This document shows positions 17,265-26,607 of a stretch of DNA of 64,000 nt, piece after piece; the stretch's first letter is position 1, and each line of letters starts with the position of its first letter. The notes under the pieces are model-generated. The model did no database searches. It was not told the origin of the DNA and was given only the letters and a program-made list of their open reading frames with translations. Origin of the DNA: Halomonas sp. S3-1-1 (lineage in GTDB: Bacteria > Pseudomonadota > Gammaproteobacteria > Pseudomonadales > Halomonadaceae); contig NZ_JALGBZ010000003.1 in NCBI RefSeq assembly GCF_023757625.1, positions 372,001 to 436,000 on the forward strand, in the 5' to 3' direction. A program made the position numbers and the translations under genes.

Positions 17265-19394
17265 CTAGTATTCGAGCGACCAGCCGAGCGTAAAGGTACG
17301 CCCGCGGGCCTGGTAGTCGTAAAGGTACTCCGGGCCATAGGTCGGCGAATAGAAGCCCACGGCGCGCTGACCCCAGGGGGTGGAGTACTGTTTGTCGGTC
17401 AGATTACTGATGCCTAAGCTCAGAGTACCGAAATCGGTCTCCTGGCTTCCGATCAGGTCAAACGTGGTGAAGCCATCGATGCTTTCGCCGGCGGCGTCCT
17501 CGTACTCGCGGGCGTGGCTGCCCTGAAGGCGAACCGTGCGCGCCTGATCCTGCCAGCCCACGTGGGCGGTCAGGCTGTCCTGGGAGGGATAGGGCGAAAC
17601 GGTGATGCCGCGGTCCTGCCAGTCGCCGTCCACCTTCTGCTCAGAAACCAGCGCGTGGAGCGTTGTGCCCACTTCCCAGTGGTTGCCGATGTAGCGCGTG
17701 AGTGACGCCTCCAACCCGTAGTCGCGACGGTCGTCGTCGACCTGAGCGATGTTGAGATCCTCGTCCAGCTCGATCGCGGTATCCGACCAAGCGTAGTAAA
17801 CCGCCGCTTGGGCCAGCCAGTCGCCGCCCTGGTAGCGCCAGCCGAGTTCGACCTGGCGGGTCTTGATGCCATCCAGCGGATTGTCCGCCACGGTCTGGCC
17901 GGCGCGGCCGTAGTACTTGGACGGGTCGGGCAGCTCGAAGCCTTCCGAGTAGCCCAGCCAGCTCTGGTGGCCGTTGTCAAAATCGTACAAGGCGCTGGTA
18001 TTGAACAGCGTTACGTCGTAGTCGCTCGAGCCGCCGGGCACGCCGTTGAAGTCATCGATGTCCACGTCCATGCGCTGGTGGCGAACGCCGCCGCTGAGCT
18101 GGAGCTGGTCCGTGGCCCACCACTCTCCTTGGGTAAACAGCGCCAGCGTGTCGACTTCGAAGCTCGGGTAGCGCGGGGTGACGCTGTCGCGGCGCTGAAC
18201 GAGCCCGCCGGAGGCGTCGCTGGCGGCGCGATCGAAGCGCATCTGCGAGGCGTCGAACGACTCCCGGTCGATATCTGCGCCGTAGCTCAGGTTGAAGTCA
18301 TCGGTAATGTCCGCCGAGAACAGCCCCTTCAAACCGCTCAGCGTGGTGTTCTGCTGCGAGGCGGCAAAGTAGTAGCCGCCGCCCTGGGCCCGGTAGGGGA
18401 AGGGGTGAAAGCTGGACTCCTCTTCCCGGTGAAACGCCTGCAGATAGAAATCCTGATTCAGCAGATCGGCGTGGTGATAGCTTGCGCTGATCATCTTGCG
18501 GTCGGTGCGCGGCTCGCGATCGGCGGTAAAGCCGTCGCGAATATCGGCGTCGTTCAGGTTTGGCGCAGGCGCGGCCAGGTTGGGGTAGAAAACGCCGCGC
18601 TCGTTTTCCTTGCCGGAGTCATAAAGCTGGCCGGTCAGTTGAAGCGTCTGATCATCGCTGAGCTCGATACTCAGGTTGCCCAGCACGTCCAGGCTGCGAT
18701 TGCCCTGCAAATCGCTTTGGGCGATATCGGGAAAGATCTCGTCGCCGCCGGCATCATACTGGCGGCCATTCTCGTTGAGCGACACGCCGATGCGCCCGTA
18801 CACGGTATCGCTGCCGCCGCTGGCGGACTGTGAGAGCCGCCGGTCCAGGTCATGGTCGGTGTTGAAGCCGGTGGTAAGACTCGCCTGAGTCTCGAAGTGC
18901 GGGCGCCCGCTGTCGCCCTGTTTGGTAATGATATTGATCAAACCGCCGGTGGCGCCGCCGCCGTACAGGCTGGTGGTGCCCGAAAGCACTTCGACGCGCT
19001 CGATATTGAATGGATCGATGGCATCGAACTGGCGCGACAGGCCGCGGGAATTGTTGAGTGAAACGCCGTCGATGAGCACCTGCACGCTGCGCCCGCGCAT
19101 GTTCTGCCCCGCATTGGTGCGCCCTTGGGGGCCAAAGTCGAGCCCCGGCACCAGCCGGCCCAGCGCCGTTTTCAAATCGCCGCCGGCGTTGATCTGCTGG
19201 GTAAGCTCGGCGCCTTCGACCACGTGCACGGCGCCGGGAATCTGGCTGATCTGGGTGGGCGTACGCGACCCCACGACGACCATGGTGTCCTGAGCGGCAG
19301 CGTCGCCCCCGGTGGTCGGTTGGTTCTGGGCAAACGTCATCATGGGAAAAGCGCCGCTCAAAAGGGCGACGCTTAGGGGAGCAAGGCGAGTCAT
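17265..19394 (-). CDS. TonB-dependent receptor, IutA-like (aerobactin-type ferric siderophore)
   Basis: 709 residues with signal peptide (LSVALLSGAFPMMTFAQ), plug and barrel. The plug region recalls the aerobactin receptor IutA: GGDLKTALGRLVPGLDFG, VQVLIDGVSLNNSR, DAIDPFNIERVEVLSG and TSLYGGGATGGLINI. The C-terminus ends TFTLGWSLEY, consistent with a barrel signal. Aerobactin is a citrate-hydroxamate, and FhuBCD-type systems carry it across the inner membrane, which fits the FhuD-like gene nearby. No aerobactin synthesis genes (iucABCD) are present, so this would be piracy or uptake of a siderophore made elsewhere. The exact ligand is not proven. Confidence 0.86.
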   Translation of the reverse strand: MTRLAPLSVALLSGAFPMMTFAQNQPTTGGDAAAQDTMVVVGSRTPTQISQIPGAVHVVEGAELTQQINAGGDLKTALGRLVPGLDFGPQGRTNAGQNMRGRSVQVLIDGVSLNNSRGLSRQFDAIDPFNIERVEVLSGTTSLYGGGATGGLINIITKQGDSGRPHFETQASLTTGFNTDHDLDRRLSQSASGGSDTVYGRIGVSLNENGRQYDAGGDEIFPDIAQSDLQGNRSLDVLGNLSIELSDDQTLQLTGQLYDSGKENERGVFYPNLAAPAPNLNDADIRDGFTADREPRTDRKMISASYHHADLLNQDFYLQAFHREEESSFHPFPYRAQGGGYYFAASQQNTTLSGLKGLFSADITDDFNLSYGADIDRESFDASQMRFDRAASDASGGLVQRRDSVTPRYPSFEVDTLALFTQGEWWATDQLQLSGGVRHQRMDVDIDDFNGVPGGSSDYDVTLFNTSALYDFDNGHQSWLGYSEGFELPDPSKYYGRAGQTVADNPLDGIKTRQVELGWRYQGGDWLAQAAVYYAWSDTAIELDEDLNIAQVDDDRRDYGLEASLTRYIGNHWEVGTTLHALVSEQKVDGDWQDRGITVSPYPSQDSLTAHVGWQDQARTVRLQGSHAREYEDAAGESIDGFTTFDLIGSQETDFGTLSLGISNLTDKQYSTPWGQRAVGFYSPTYGPEYLYDYQARGRTFTLGWSLEY

Positions 19395-19456
19395 GGGCTA
19401 TCCGAAAAGCAGATTGTTATTGAGAGAACGCCGACCAAGGGCGCTGTAAAGCGCAA

Positions 19457-19471
19457 TGATAGGTGTTCTCA
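19457..19471. promoter_or_regulatory. Candidate Fur box ahead of the IutA-like receptor gene
   Basis: TGATAGGTGTTCTCA agrees with TGATAATNATTATCA at 10 of 14 positions, 62 bp upstream of the receptor start, in an AT-rich stretch. It is weaker than the box at 16192 but has the expected position. Confidence 0.45.
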
Positions 19472-19526
19472 TTTTTTATATCAATCTGCCAAGCCCGCGG
19501 TTTTTCCGGGTTTAACCGCTTAACGG

Positions 19527-19928
19527 CTATTCGCCTAGGTCGTCGACCGCGCCGGTCGCGCCTTTCGAGTCCTTGGCCGGCTTGGTGGCCGTGGCGCGCG
19601 GCTTGGCGGCTTTTTTGACCGGCTCTTCCGGTGCTGGAGTGGCTTGGGCCTCGGCTTCCATGGGCGTTGCTTTATCAATCTGGCTTGCGTCGATCGAGGC
19701 TTCCAGATTCGCCACCTGGCGCTCCAGCGCTTCTACCCGCGAGCGGGTGCGCTGCAGAACGTCCATCAGAATGTCGAAATCCTCGCGGGAGACCAGCTCC
19801 ATACGATCAAACGCGCCGCGCATGACCTGTTGCACGCCTTTTTGAATGTCTTCCGGCGCGTGGGAGGCGTTTTGTAAACGATCGCCGATCTGCTGGGCGA
19901 GGCGGCTAATACGGTCTTGGGTCGCCAT
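19527..19928 (-). CDS. ubiK: Ubiquinone biosynthesis accessory factor UbiK (YqiC/BMFP family)
   Basis: 133 residues. Residues 1-85 are the BMFP coiled-coil protein, with SRLAQQIGDRL at the start, then the DIQKGVQQVMRGAF helix, and VSREDFDILMDVLQRTRSRV before EALERQVANLEA. The last 45 residues are a Lys/Ala/Pro-rich tail that varies in the family. UbiK binds UbiJ and lipids and helps the soluble Ubi complex work on hydrophobic intermediates. It is divergent from glnK, across the nitrogen-control region. This ubiK/glnK pairing is also known in pseudomonads, from memory. Confidence 0.9.
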   Translation of the reverse strand: MATQDRISRLAQQIGDRLQNASHAPEDIQKGVQQVMRGAFDRMELVSREDFDILMDVLQRTRSRVEALERQVANLEASIDASQIDKATPMEAEAQATPAPEEPVKKAAKPRATATKPAKDSKGATGAVDDLGE

Positions 19929-20645
<717 letters not shown>

Positions 20646-20708
20646 CCCGCAGGATTTGGATACGCCTTGATCGAATCACTATAACGCCAGGAACACGGGG
20701 AACGATTC

Positions 20709-21956
20709 ATGAACGAAGTCACTGATTTGAGCTACGCGCTCGATACCTTTTACTTTTTGATCTGCGGCGTGCTGGTCATGTGGATGGCCGCTGGCTTCTC
20801 GATGCTGGAAGCCGGTATGGTGCGCTCCAAGAACACCGCGGAAATCCTGACCAAGAACATCGCACTGTTCGCCATTGCCTGCACCATGTACCTGCTGGTG
20901 GGCTACTACATCATGTACTCTAGCGGCGAAGGCGGCTTCTTGCCGAGTTTGGGCGTGCTGCTGGGCGCTGAAAACGGCGTGGATGCCGTGCTTAACGGCG
21001 GTGAAGACGCGAATTACTACTCCAATCGCTCCGACTTCTTCTTCCAGGTCGTATTTGTGGCCACCGCCATGTCGATTGTCTCCGGTGCCGTGGCCGAGCG
21101 CATGAAGCTCTGGGCGTTTCTGGCCTTCGCCGTGGTGATGACTGGCTTCATCTACCCGGTGTCCGGCTACTGGACCTGGGGCGGCGGCTGGCTGGACGCG
21201 GTGGGCTTCTCCGACTACGCCGGTTCCGGCATCGTGCACATGGCCGGTGCGGCCGCGGCACTCGCTGGCGTGCTGATCCTTGGCCCGCGTAAAGGCAAGT
21301 ACGGTAAGGACGGCGCCATTCATGCCATTCCCGGTGCCAACATGCCGCTGGCAACGCTGGGTACCTTCATTCTGTGGATGGGCTGGTTCGGCTTCAACGG
21401 CGGCTCGGAGCTCAAGCTGTCCGACGTGGCGTCTGCCAATAACGTCGCTCAGGTGTTCGTGAACACCAACGCCGCCGCCGCTGCGGGTGTGCTCGCCGCG
21501 CTGGTACTCGCCAAACTGTGGTTCCGCAAGGCGGACCTGACCATGGCACTCAACGGAGCGCTGGCCGGTCTTGTCACCATTACCGCCGACCCGCTATCGC
21601 CCACGGCGCTGGGCTCGGCCATCATCGGTGCCATCGGCGGTCTGATCGTCGTCGTCTCCATCGTCACGCTGGACAAGCTCAAGCTGGACGACCCGGTCGG
21701 TGCGATCTCGGTACACGGCGTCGTCGGTATCTGGGGCCTGCTGGCCGTCCCGCTCTCTAGCGAATCCGCCACGTTCGGCGCGCAGCTGATCGGTATCGTG
21801 GGCATCTTCGCCTGGGTATTCCTGGCAAGCCTGGTGGTGTGGCTGGTGATCAAAGCGATCATGGGCATTCGCGTCAGCGAAGAGGAAGAGTACGAAGGCG
21901 TGGACATCGCCGAGTGCGGCCTCGAAGCCTACCCGGAGTTTAGCGTCAAGAAATAA
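20709..21956 (+). CDS. amtB: Ammonium transporter AmtB
   Basis: 415 residues with eleven predicted helices. It includes GFSMLEAGMVRSKNTAEIL in TM1, and the two pore histidine motifs GSGIVHMAGAAAAL and SVHGVVGIWGLL. The C-terminal tail (about 25 residues after the last helix) is acidic and ends YPEFSVKK; this tail docks GlnK in the family. The N-terminus starts straight into TM1, with no long signal sequence. GGGGAA is 7 bp from the ATG. It is the second gene of a glnK-amtB operon, ended by a terminator at 21985. The protein moves ammonium/ammonia inwards when nitrogen is scarce. Confidence 0.97.
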   Translation: MNEVTDLSYALDTFYFLICGVLVMWMAAGFSMLEAGMVRSKNTAEILTKNIALFAIACTMYLLVGYYIMYSSGEGGFLPSLGVLLGAENGVDAVLNGGEDANYYSNRSDFFFQVVFVATAMSIVSGAVAERMKLWAFLAFAVVMTGFIYPVSGYWTWGGGWLDAVGFSDYAGSGIVHMAGAAAALAGVLILGPRKGKYGKDGAIHAIPGANMPLATLGTFILWMGWFGFNGGSELKLSDVASANNVAQVFVNTNAAAAAGVLAALVLAKLWFRKADLTMALNGALAGLVTITADPLSPTALGSAIIGAIGGLIVVVSIVTLDKLKLDDPVGAISVHGVVGIWGLLAVPLSSESATFGAQLIGIVGIFAWVFLASLVVWLVIKAIMGIRVSEEEEYEGVDIAECGLEAYPEFSVKK

Positions 21957-21984
21957 GCACGCTTAACCCATATCAGCGACTCTG

Positions 21985-22011
21985 GCCTCCCCTTCGTGGG
22001 AGGCTTTTTTA
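21985..22011 (+). terminator. Rho-independent terminator after amtB
   Basis: GCCTCCC / GGGAGGC with a 6-nt loop, followed by six T. It separates glnK-amtB from the second PII gene. Confidence 0.9.
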
Positions 22012-22088
22012 TTCTCTGGCGGGAGCGGTGTATGCTTAAGGGGAACAGGGCGCGTTTGGCCTCCAGTGACCTTCGCTTACCCAGATAA

Positions 22089-22457
<369 letters not shown>

Positions 22458-22474
22458 GCTCGCCAAGCGTGCGC

Positions 22475-22513
22475 AAAAAAGCCCCGCCAACCGGAAGGTT
22501 GGCGGGGCTTTTT
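22475..22513. terminator. Bidirectional terminator between glnB and fpr
   Basis: A perfect 12-bp stem GCCCCGCCAACC / GGTTGGCGGGGC with loop GGAA, six A to the left and five T to the right. It can end both convergent genes. Confidence 0.95.
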
Positions 22514-22530
22514 AGTGCCTTAAAGCGGCA

Positions 22531-23307
22531 TTACTTCTCGACGAAGGCGCGCTCGATCACGTAGTCGCCCGGCTCGCCCATGCGCGGCGAGATATTCATG
22601 CCGAGCTCATCGAGCAGGGCGCTGGTGTCGTCGAGCATCGCCGGGCTTCCGCAGATCATGGCGCGGTCCTGACGCGGGTCGATGGGCGCAAGTCCCGTGT
22701 CCTCAAAGATCTTGCCGCTGCGAATGTGGTCGGTCAGGCGGCCCATGGTGTGAAACTCTTCCCGCGTTACCGTCGGGTAGTACACGAGCTTCTCGGCGAT
22801 CTCTTCGCCCAGGTATTCGTGAGCGGGAAGCTCTTTGGTGATGAAGTCGGCGTAGGCCAGCTCTGAGACTTCGCGCACGCCGTGTACCAGCACGATCTTT
22901 TCATAGCGCTCGTACACTTCCGGGTCCTGAATCAGGCTCATGAAGGGCGCCAGGCCCGTGCCGGTGGAGAGCATGTAAAGATTGCGCCCGGGCAGCAGGT
23001 CGTCGCACACCAGCGTACCGGTCGGCTTTCGGCTGACCATGATCTGATCGCCCACTTTCAGGTGCTGCAGACGCGAGGTAAGCGGGCCATCCGGCACCTT
23101 GATGCTGAAGAACTCGAGGTGATCCTCGTAGTTGGGGCTGGCGATAGAGTAGGCGCGCATCAGGGGCTTGCCGTTGACTTCCAGGCCGATCATCACGAAC
23201 TGGCCGGTCTTGAAGCGCAGGCTGCGCTCGCGCGTCGTGCGAAAGCTGAACAGCGTATCGTTCCAGTGATGAACGCTCAGCACTTCTTCCAGGGCAAACT
23301 TGCTCAT
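22531..23307 (-). CDS. fpr: Ferredoxin/flavodoxin-NADP+ reductase
   Basis: 258 residues from ATG 23307, with AAGGAG 7 bp upstream; the frame stays open 10 codons further without a ribosome site. It has the FAD-binding RAYSIASPN motif, the NADP-binding STGTGLAPFMS loop, ICGSPAMLDD, and the C-terminal VERAFVEK-type tail (here VIERAFVEK) of the bacterial subclass. It exchanges electrons between NADPH and ferredoxin or flavodoxin, feeding FeS repair and oxidative-stress responses. It is divergent from a LysR gene that matches FinR, its known activator in Pseudomonas. Confidence 0.95.
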   Translation of the reverse strand: MSKFALEEVLSVHHWNDTLFSFRTTRERSLRFKTGQFVMIGLEVNGKPLMRAYSIASPNYEDHLEFFSIKVPDGPLTSRLQHLKVGDQIMVSRKPTGTLVCDDLLPGRNLYMLSTGTGLAPFMSLIQDPEVYERYEKIVLVHGVREVSELAYADFITKELPAHEYLGEEIAEKLVYYPTVTREEFHTMGRLTDHIRSGKIFEDTGLAPIDPRQDRAMICGSPAMLDDTSALLDELGMNISPRMGEPGDYVIERAFVEK

Positions 23308-23477
23308 GACGACTCCTTGGTCGCAAATGCCGGTCAATGAAGAGGCATTCGCATTACATATTCGATAAAAGAATAAAAGAGATGAATGATGTTGCCGAGA
23401 AGTCTAATCGGTGGCGGTATATCTGTTAAGTCAATTATACTGATAAACATTATCTGCAAAATCGATATAGGTGGGTC
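23308..23477. promoter_or_regulatory. Divergent fpr/finR control region
   Basis: 170 bp, clearly more AT-rich than the genes around it, between two divergent starts. It contains runs such as TCAATTATACTGATAAACAT that could hold -10 elements and a LysR-type T-N11-A site. I could not fix the operator by eye, so only the region is called. Confidence 0.45.
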
Positions 23478-24404
23478 ATGCACTATACCCTGCGCCAGCT
23501 CGAGGTGTTCGTCGCCGTGGCCCAGCACGAAAGCGTCTCCCAGGCGGCGCGCTCGCTGGCCATGTCTCAATCTGCGACCAGCACGGCGCTGACCGAGCTC
23601 GAGCGCCAGTTCGACTGCCAATTGCTCGACCGCCTCGGCAAGCGGCTCAAGCTCAACGCGTTAGGGTTTCAGCTGCTGCCCAAGGCGGTCGCGCTTCTCG
23701 ACCGGGCCGAGGAAGTCGAGGAACTGCTGCGCGGTCAGAAGGGCGTGGGCGCATTGGAAGTGGGCGCCACGCTGACCATCGGCAACTACCTGGCCACGCT
23801 TCTGATCAGCGACTTCATGCAGCGCTATCCCGGCAGCCGGGTACGGCTGGCGGTACGCAATACGCGCCATATTATCGAAGGGGTGCGCCAGCACTCGCTG
23901 GACTTGGGGCTGATCGAAGGCCAGTGCGATGACGAAATGATCGTCAGCCAGCCTTGGGTCGAGGATGAGCTTTGTGTGTTCTGCTCGCCGCGCCACCCGC
24001 TTGCCGGGCGCGAGCACCTGGAGCTCGAGCAGCTCTTGCGCGAAGACTGGATCATGCGCGAGGAGGGCTCGGGTACGCGCATGACGCTCGAACACGCGGC
24101 CCGCCATCGGCGTAGCCGCTTCAATACGCTGTTGGAACTCGAGCATACCGAAGGCATCAAGCGCGCGGTGGAGTCGGGGTTGGGGATTGGCTGCGTGTCA
24201 CGGCTGGCGCTGCGCGACGCCTTCCGGCGTGGGAGCCTGGTCGCGCTGCCCACCCCGGAATTGGATCTCAAGCGCCAGTTCACCTTCATCTGGCACCGGC
24301 ACAAGTACCTCACCACCGGCGTGCGAGAGTTTCTGCGGCTGTGCCGCGAAATGACCGCTGGTGCCAGCCGAAGCGACGACATCGAACTTCCGCCGGTGCC
24401 TTAA
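23478..24404 (+). CDS. finR: LysR-family regulator FinR (activator of fpr)
   Basis: 308 residues. The winged helix runs from LRQLEVFVAVAQHESVSQAA through LAMSQSATSTALTELERQF to RLKLNALGFQLLPKA. The effector domain includes LEVGATLTIGNYLATLLISD and LVRE-like strands. In Pseudomonas, FinR lies divergently beside fpr-1 and activates it under superoxide and sulfur stress; position and wording match here. The ATG is 170 bp from the fpr start. The next gene is a convergent chemoreceptor 8 bp away. Confidence 0.88.
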   Translation: MHYTLRQLEVFVAVAQHESVSQAARSLAMSQSATSTALTELERQFDCQLLDRLGKRLKLNALGFQLLPKAVALLDRAEEVEELLRGQKGVGALEVGATLTIGNYLATLLISDFMQRYPGSRVRLAVRNTRHIIEGVRQHSLDLGLIEGQCDDEMIVSQPWVEDELCVFCSPRHPLAGREHLELEQLLREDWIMREEGSGTRMTLEHAARHRRSRFNTLLELEHTEGIKRAVESGLGIGCVSRLALRDAFRRGSLVALPTPELDLKRQFTFIWHRHKYLTTGVREFLRLCREMTAGASRSDDIELPPVP

Positions 24405-24411
24405 GGATGCC

Positions 24412-26331
24412 TTAGAACTTGTCCCAGTCGCCTTGGGTCGATTGAGTCGTCGCCAATCGCGGTGTCGGTGCCACTGGCCGCGGCTGCGCCGCTTTGGCCA
24501 AAGCGGGCGTTTGGGCCGAAGCGCCTTGGCTGGAGACCTTGAAGCGTCCAATTACCGTGGCCAACTGACCGGACTGCTCCTTCAATTGCTCGGCGGCGGT
24601 GGTGGACTCTTCCACTAAAGCGGCGTTCTCCTGGGTCATGCGGTCCAGGTCCGCCACCGCGACGTTGACCTGTTTGATGCCCTCGCTTTGCTCACTGGTG
24701 GCCGCCTCGATCTCCTGGAGCACGTCGGTGACGCGGGTGATTTGCGAAACGATATCGTTCATGGTGTTGCCGGCGCTTTGCACGAGCGCGGTCCCACTAT
24801 TGACCTTGCCCTGCGAGTCCTCGATCAGCGTTTGGATATCGTTGGCCGCGTCGCTGCTGCGCCGCGCCAGGTTGCGTACCTCTTCGGCCACCACCGCGAA
24901 GCCGCGGCCGTGCTCGCCGGCCCGCGCCGCTTCCACCGAGGCGTTGAGCGCCAGCAGGTTGGTCTGAAACGAGATGCTGTTCATCAAAGTGACGATCTCG
25001 CCGATTTTCTCGGACGCTTTGGTGATCTCCTCCATGGTGGTAACCACGCTGCCCATTACTTCGCCACCGTGACCCGCCACGTCAGAGGCGTTGCGGGAAA
25101 GCTGGCTGGCCTCCTGAGCCGAAGACGCCGTGTGCTGGACGGTGCTGGTGATCTCCTCGATCGACGCCGAGGTTTGCTGCAGGCTCGCCGCGGTATTGTC
25201 AGTGCGCCGCGAAAGATCCTGGCCGCCGGAGGCGATTTCGTTGGCGGCGTGGTGGACCGCATCGCTGCTGGCGCGCACGTCGATCAGTACGTGCTCCATC
25301 TTGTCGACGAAGCGGTTGAAAGCGTCGCTGATCTGAGCGACCTCGTCCTTGCCGGCGACGGCCAAGCGCCGTGTCAAATCGCCTTCACCGCTGGCGATAT
25401 CGTTCAAGGCGTCGCGGGCACGTTCGAGCCCTGACAGCGCGCGCTTGAGCCACAAACTCACCAGCAGCGCCGTCACGCCAAGCACTACTAGCAGCGTGAT
25501 CAGCGCGGAGTGGGTCGTTGCTCGAAGCCCGGCGGTCGCTTCGTATTCGTCTAGCGCCAAGCCGAGTTCCCAATCGGTACCGGCGATGGGGGTGGCAACG
25601 AGGCGCTTGGTGTCGCCATCGACTTCAACGCTTTCCCAGCGATTTTGGGTGTCGCTCAAACGCTCGATGAGCGCTGGGGTCAGCGCTGGGCTCACGCGCT
25701 CGAGCGGCTGTAGCGTCAGTGCCGAATCCGGGTGGGCAATAATGGTCTCGCCGCCGCTACTGAGAAAGGCGAAGCTCGACGGTGTGAGCTGAATCGCATT
25801 GACCTGGCTAACCAACTGATCGATAGGGACGTCACCGCCGATCACGCCGAACAACCGACCGTTTTGTTTGACCGGCGTTGCGAAAGCGACTACTAGCTGG
25901 CCGCTGTTGGAGTCCTGGTAGGGCAGCGAGACGATGGTGGTGTCCTGGGCGACGGCGCTTTGATACCAGCCTCGCTGGCGCGCGTCGAAGTCATCACCGG
26001 GAATCCAGCCATCCGATGAGATCAGACCACCGTCGGGAAGCCCGATATAGGCGCTTAAAAAGCCGCCGGAGTCGGCTAGCTGGACGAGCGAGGCGCTGGG
26101 GTCTGCCGCGACGACCTGCGAGCGCGCCGCTTCCATCATGGAAATACGGGCGCCGACCCACTCTTCGATGATCGAAGCGTTGTCATTGGAAACCGACGTC
26201 AGTTGTTGAGTCACTTGGCGGTCGTTTTGGGTTTTCAACGTCGTATAGCTGATCAGAGCATTGGCGAGAAGTGCCAGCGTAATCACGATCAGCGTCACCA
26301 AAAGGATGCGCATGCGTAGAGAGGAAAGCAT
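24412..26331 (-). CDS. Methyl-accepting chemotaxis protein with dCache domain, CheR-tether tail
   Basis: 639 residues: TM1 (about 7-28), periplasmic dCache_1 domain (about 35-270), TM2 (about 278-297), HAMP, methylation helices and the MCP signalling tip, [20 protein letters not shown]. The ligand pocket has F115, R120, W122, Y123, Y138 and D167 at the positions of the dCache_1AA amino-acid motif, except that the first Tyr is Phe. The last residues are DWDKF, which fits the CheR/CheB-docking pentapeptide (NWETF type), suggesting a high-abundance-type receptor. It is the first of three tandem paralogues on this strand with nearly the same signalling domain. Ligand likely an amino acid or relative; uncertain. 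Confidence 0.9.
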   Translation of the reverse strand: MLSSLRMRILLVTLIVITLALLANALISYTTLKTQNDRQVTQQLTSVSNDNASIIEEWVGARISMMEAARSQVVAADPSASLVQLADSGGFLSAYIGLPDGGLISSDGWIPGDDFDARQRGWYQSAVAQDTTIVSLPYQDSNSGQLVVAFATPVKQNGRLFGVIGGDVPIDQLVSQVNAIQLTPSSFAFLSSGGETIIAHPDSALTLQPLERVSPALTPALIERLSDTQNRWESVEVDGDTKRLVATPIAGTDWELGLALDEYEATAGLRATTHSALITLLVVLGVTALLVSLWLKRALSGLERARDALNDIASGEGDLTRRLAVAGKDEVAQISDAFNRFVDKMEHVLIDVRASSDAVHHAANEIASGGQDLSRRTDNTAASLQQTSASIEEITSTVQHTASSAQEASQLSRNASDVAGHGGEVMGSVVTTMEEITKASEKIGEIVTLMNSISFQTNLLALNASVEAARAGEHGRGFAVVAEEVRNLARRSSDAANDIQTLIEDSQGKVNSGTALVQSAGNTMNDIVSQITRVTDVLQEIEAATSEQSEGIKQVNVAVADLDRMTQENAALVEESTTAAEQLKEQSGQLATVIGRFKVSSQGASAQTPALAKAAQPRPVAPTPRLATTQSTQGDWDKF

Positions 26332-26564
26332 CGGGTTCTCGCTATTAGGGAAAACAAGTGTATAGGGCGACCCGAAGGTAAAACCTGGGGATCAAGGTGA
26401 CGTCGTTATCGGCTACAGCGGTTAAGACTTTAGTCTTGTGTTGAGGGTTTTTGACCGGCGTGAATCCGGCACGGCGACATGACTTCATCGGCGCCGGACC
26501 GTTGGCGGATGCTCGAACGAGTGGAAAAGCGCGCCCGGCTGCGCAGGCGTTGAAAAGTGCTGGC

Positions 26565-26596
26565 AAAAGCGCCCAGCGGCCGGAACCGCTAGGCGC
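26565..26596 (-). terminator. Probable terminator after the second chemoreceptor
   Basis: Read on the minus strand, the stem GCGCCTAGCGG / CCGCTGGGCGC (one G-T pair, loop TTCCGG) is followed by TTTT, 12 bp past the stop of the chemoreceptor at 26608. It suggests that the first chemoreceptor is transcribed separately. The rest of the 276-bp gap (26332-26607) shows nothing clear. Confidence 0.75.
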
Positions 26597-26607
26597 GTGA
26601 CGCCTCG

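Noticed and set aside
23661..24551. Minus-strand frames under finR and the end of the chemoreceptor
   Set aside because: Antisense to a certain LysR gene; composition is that of a shadow.
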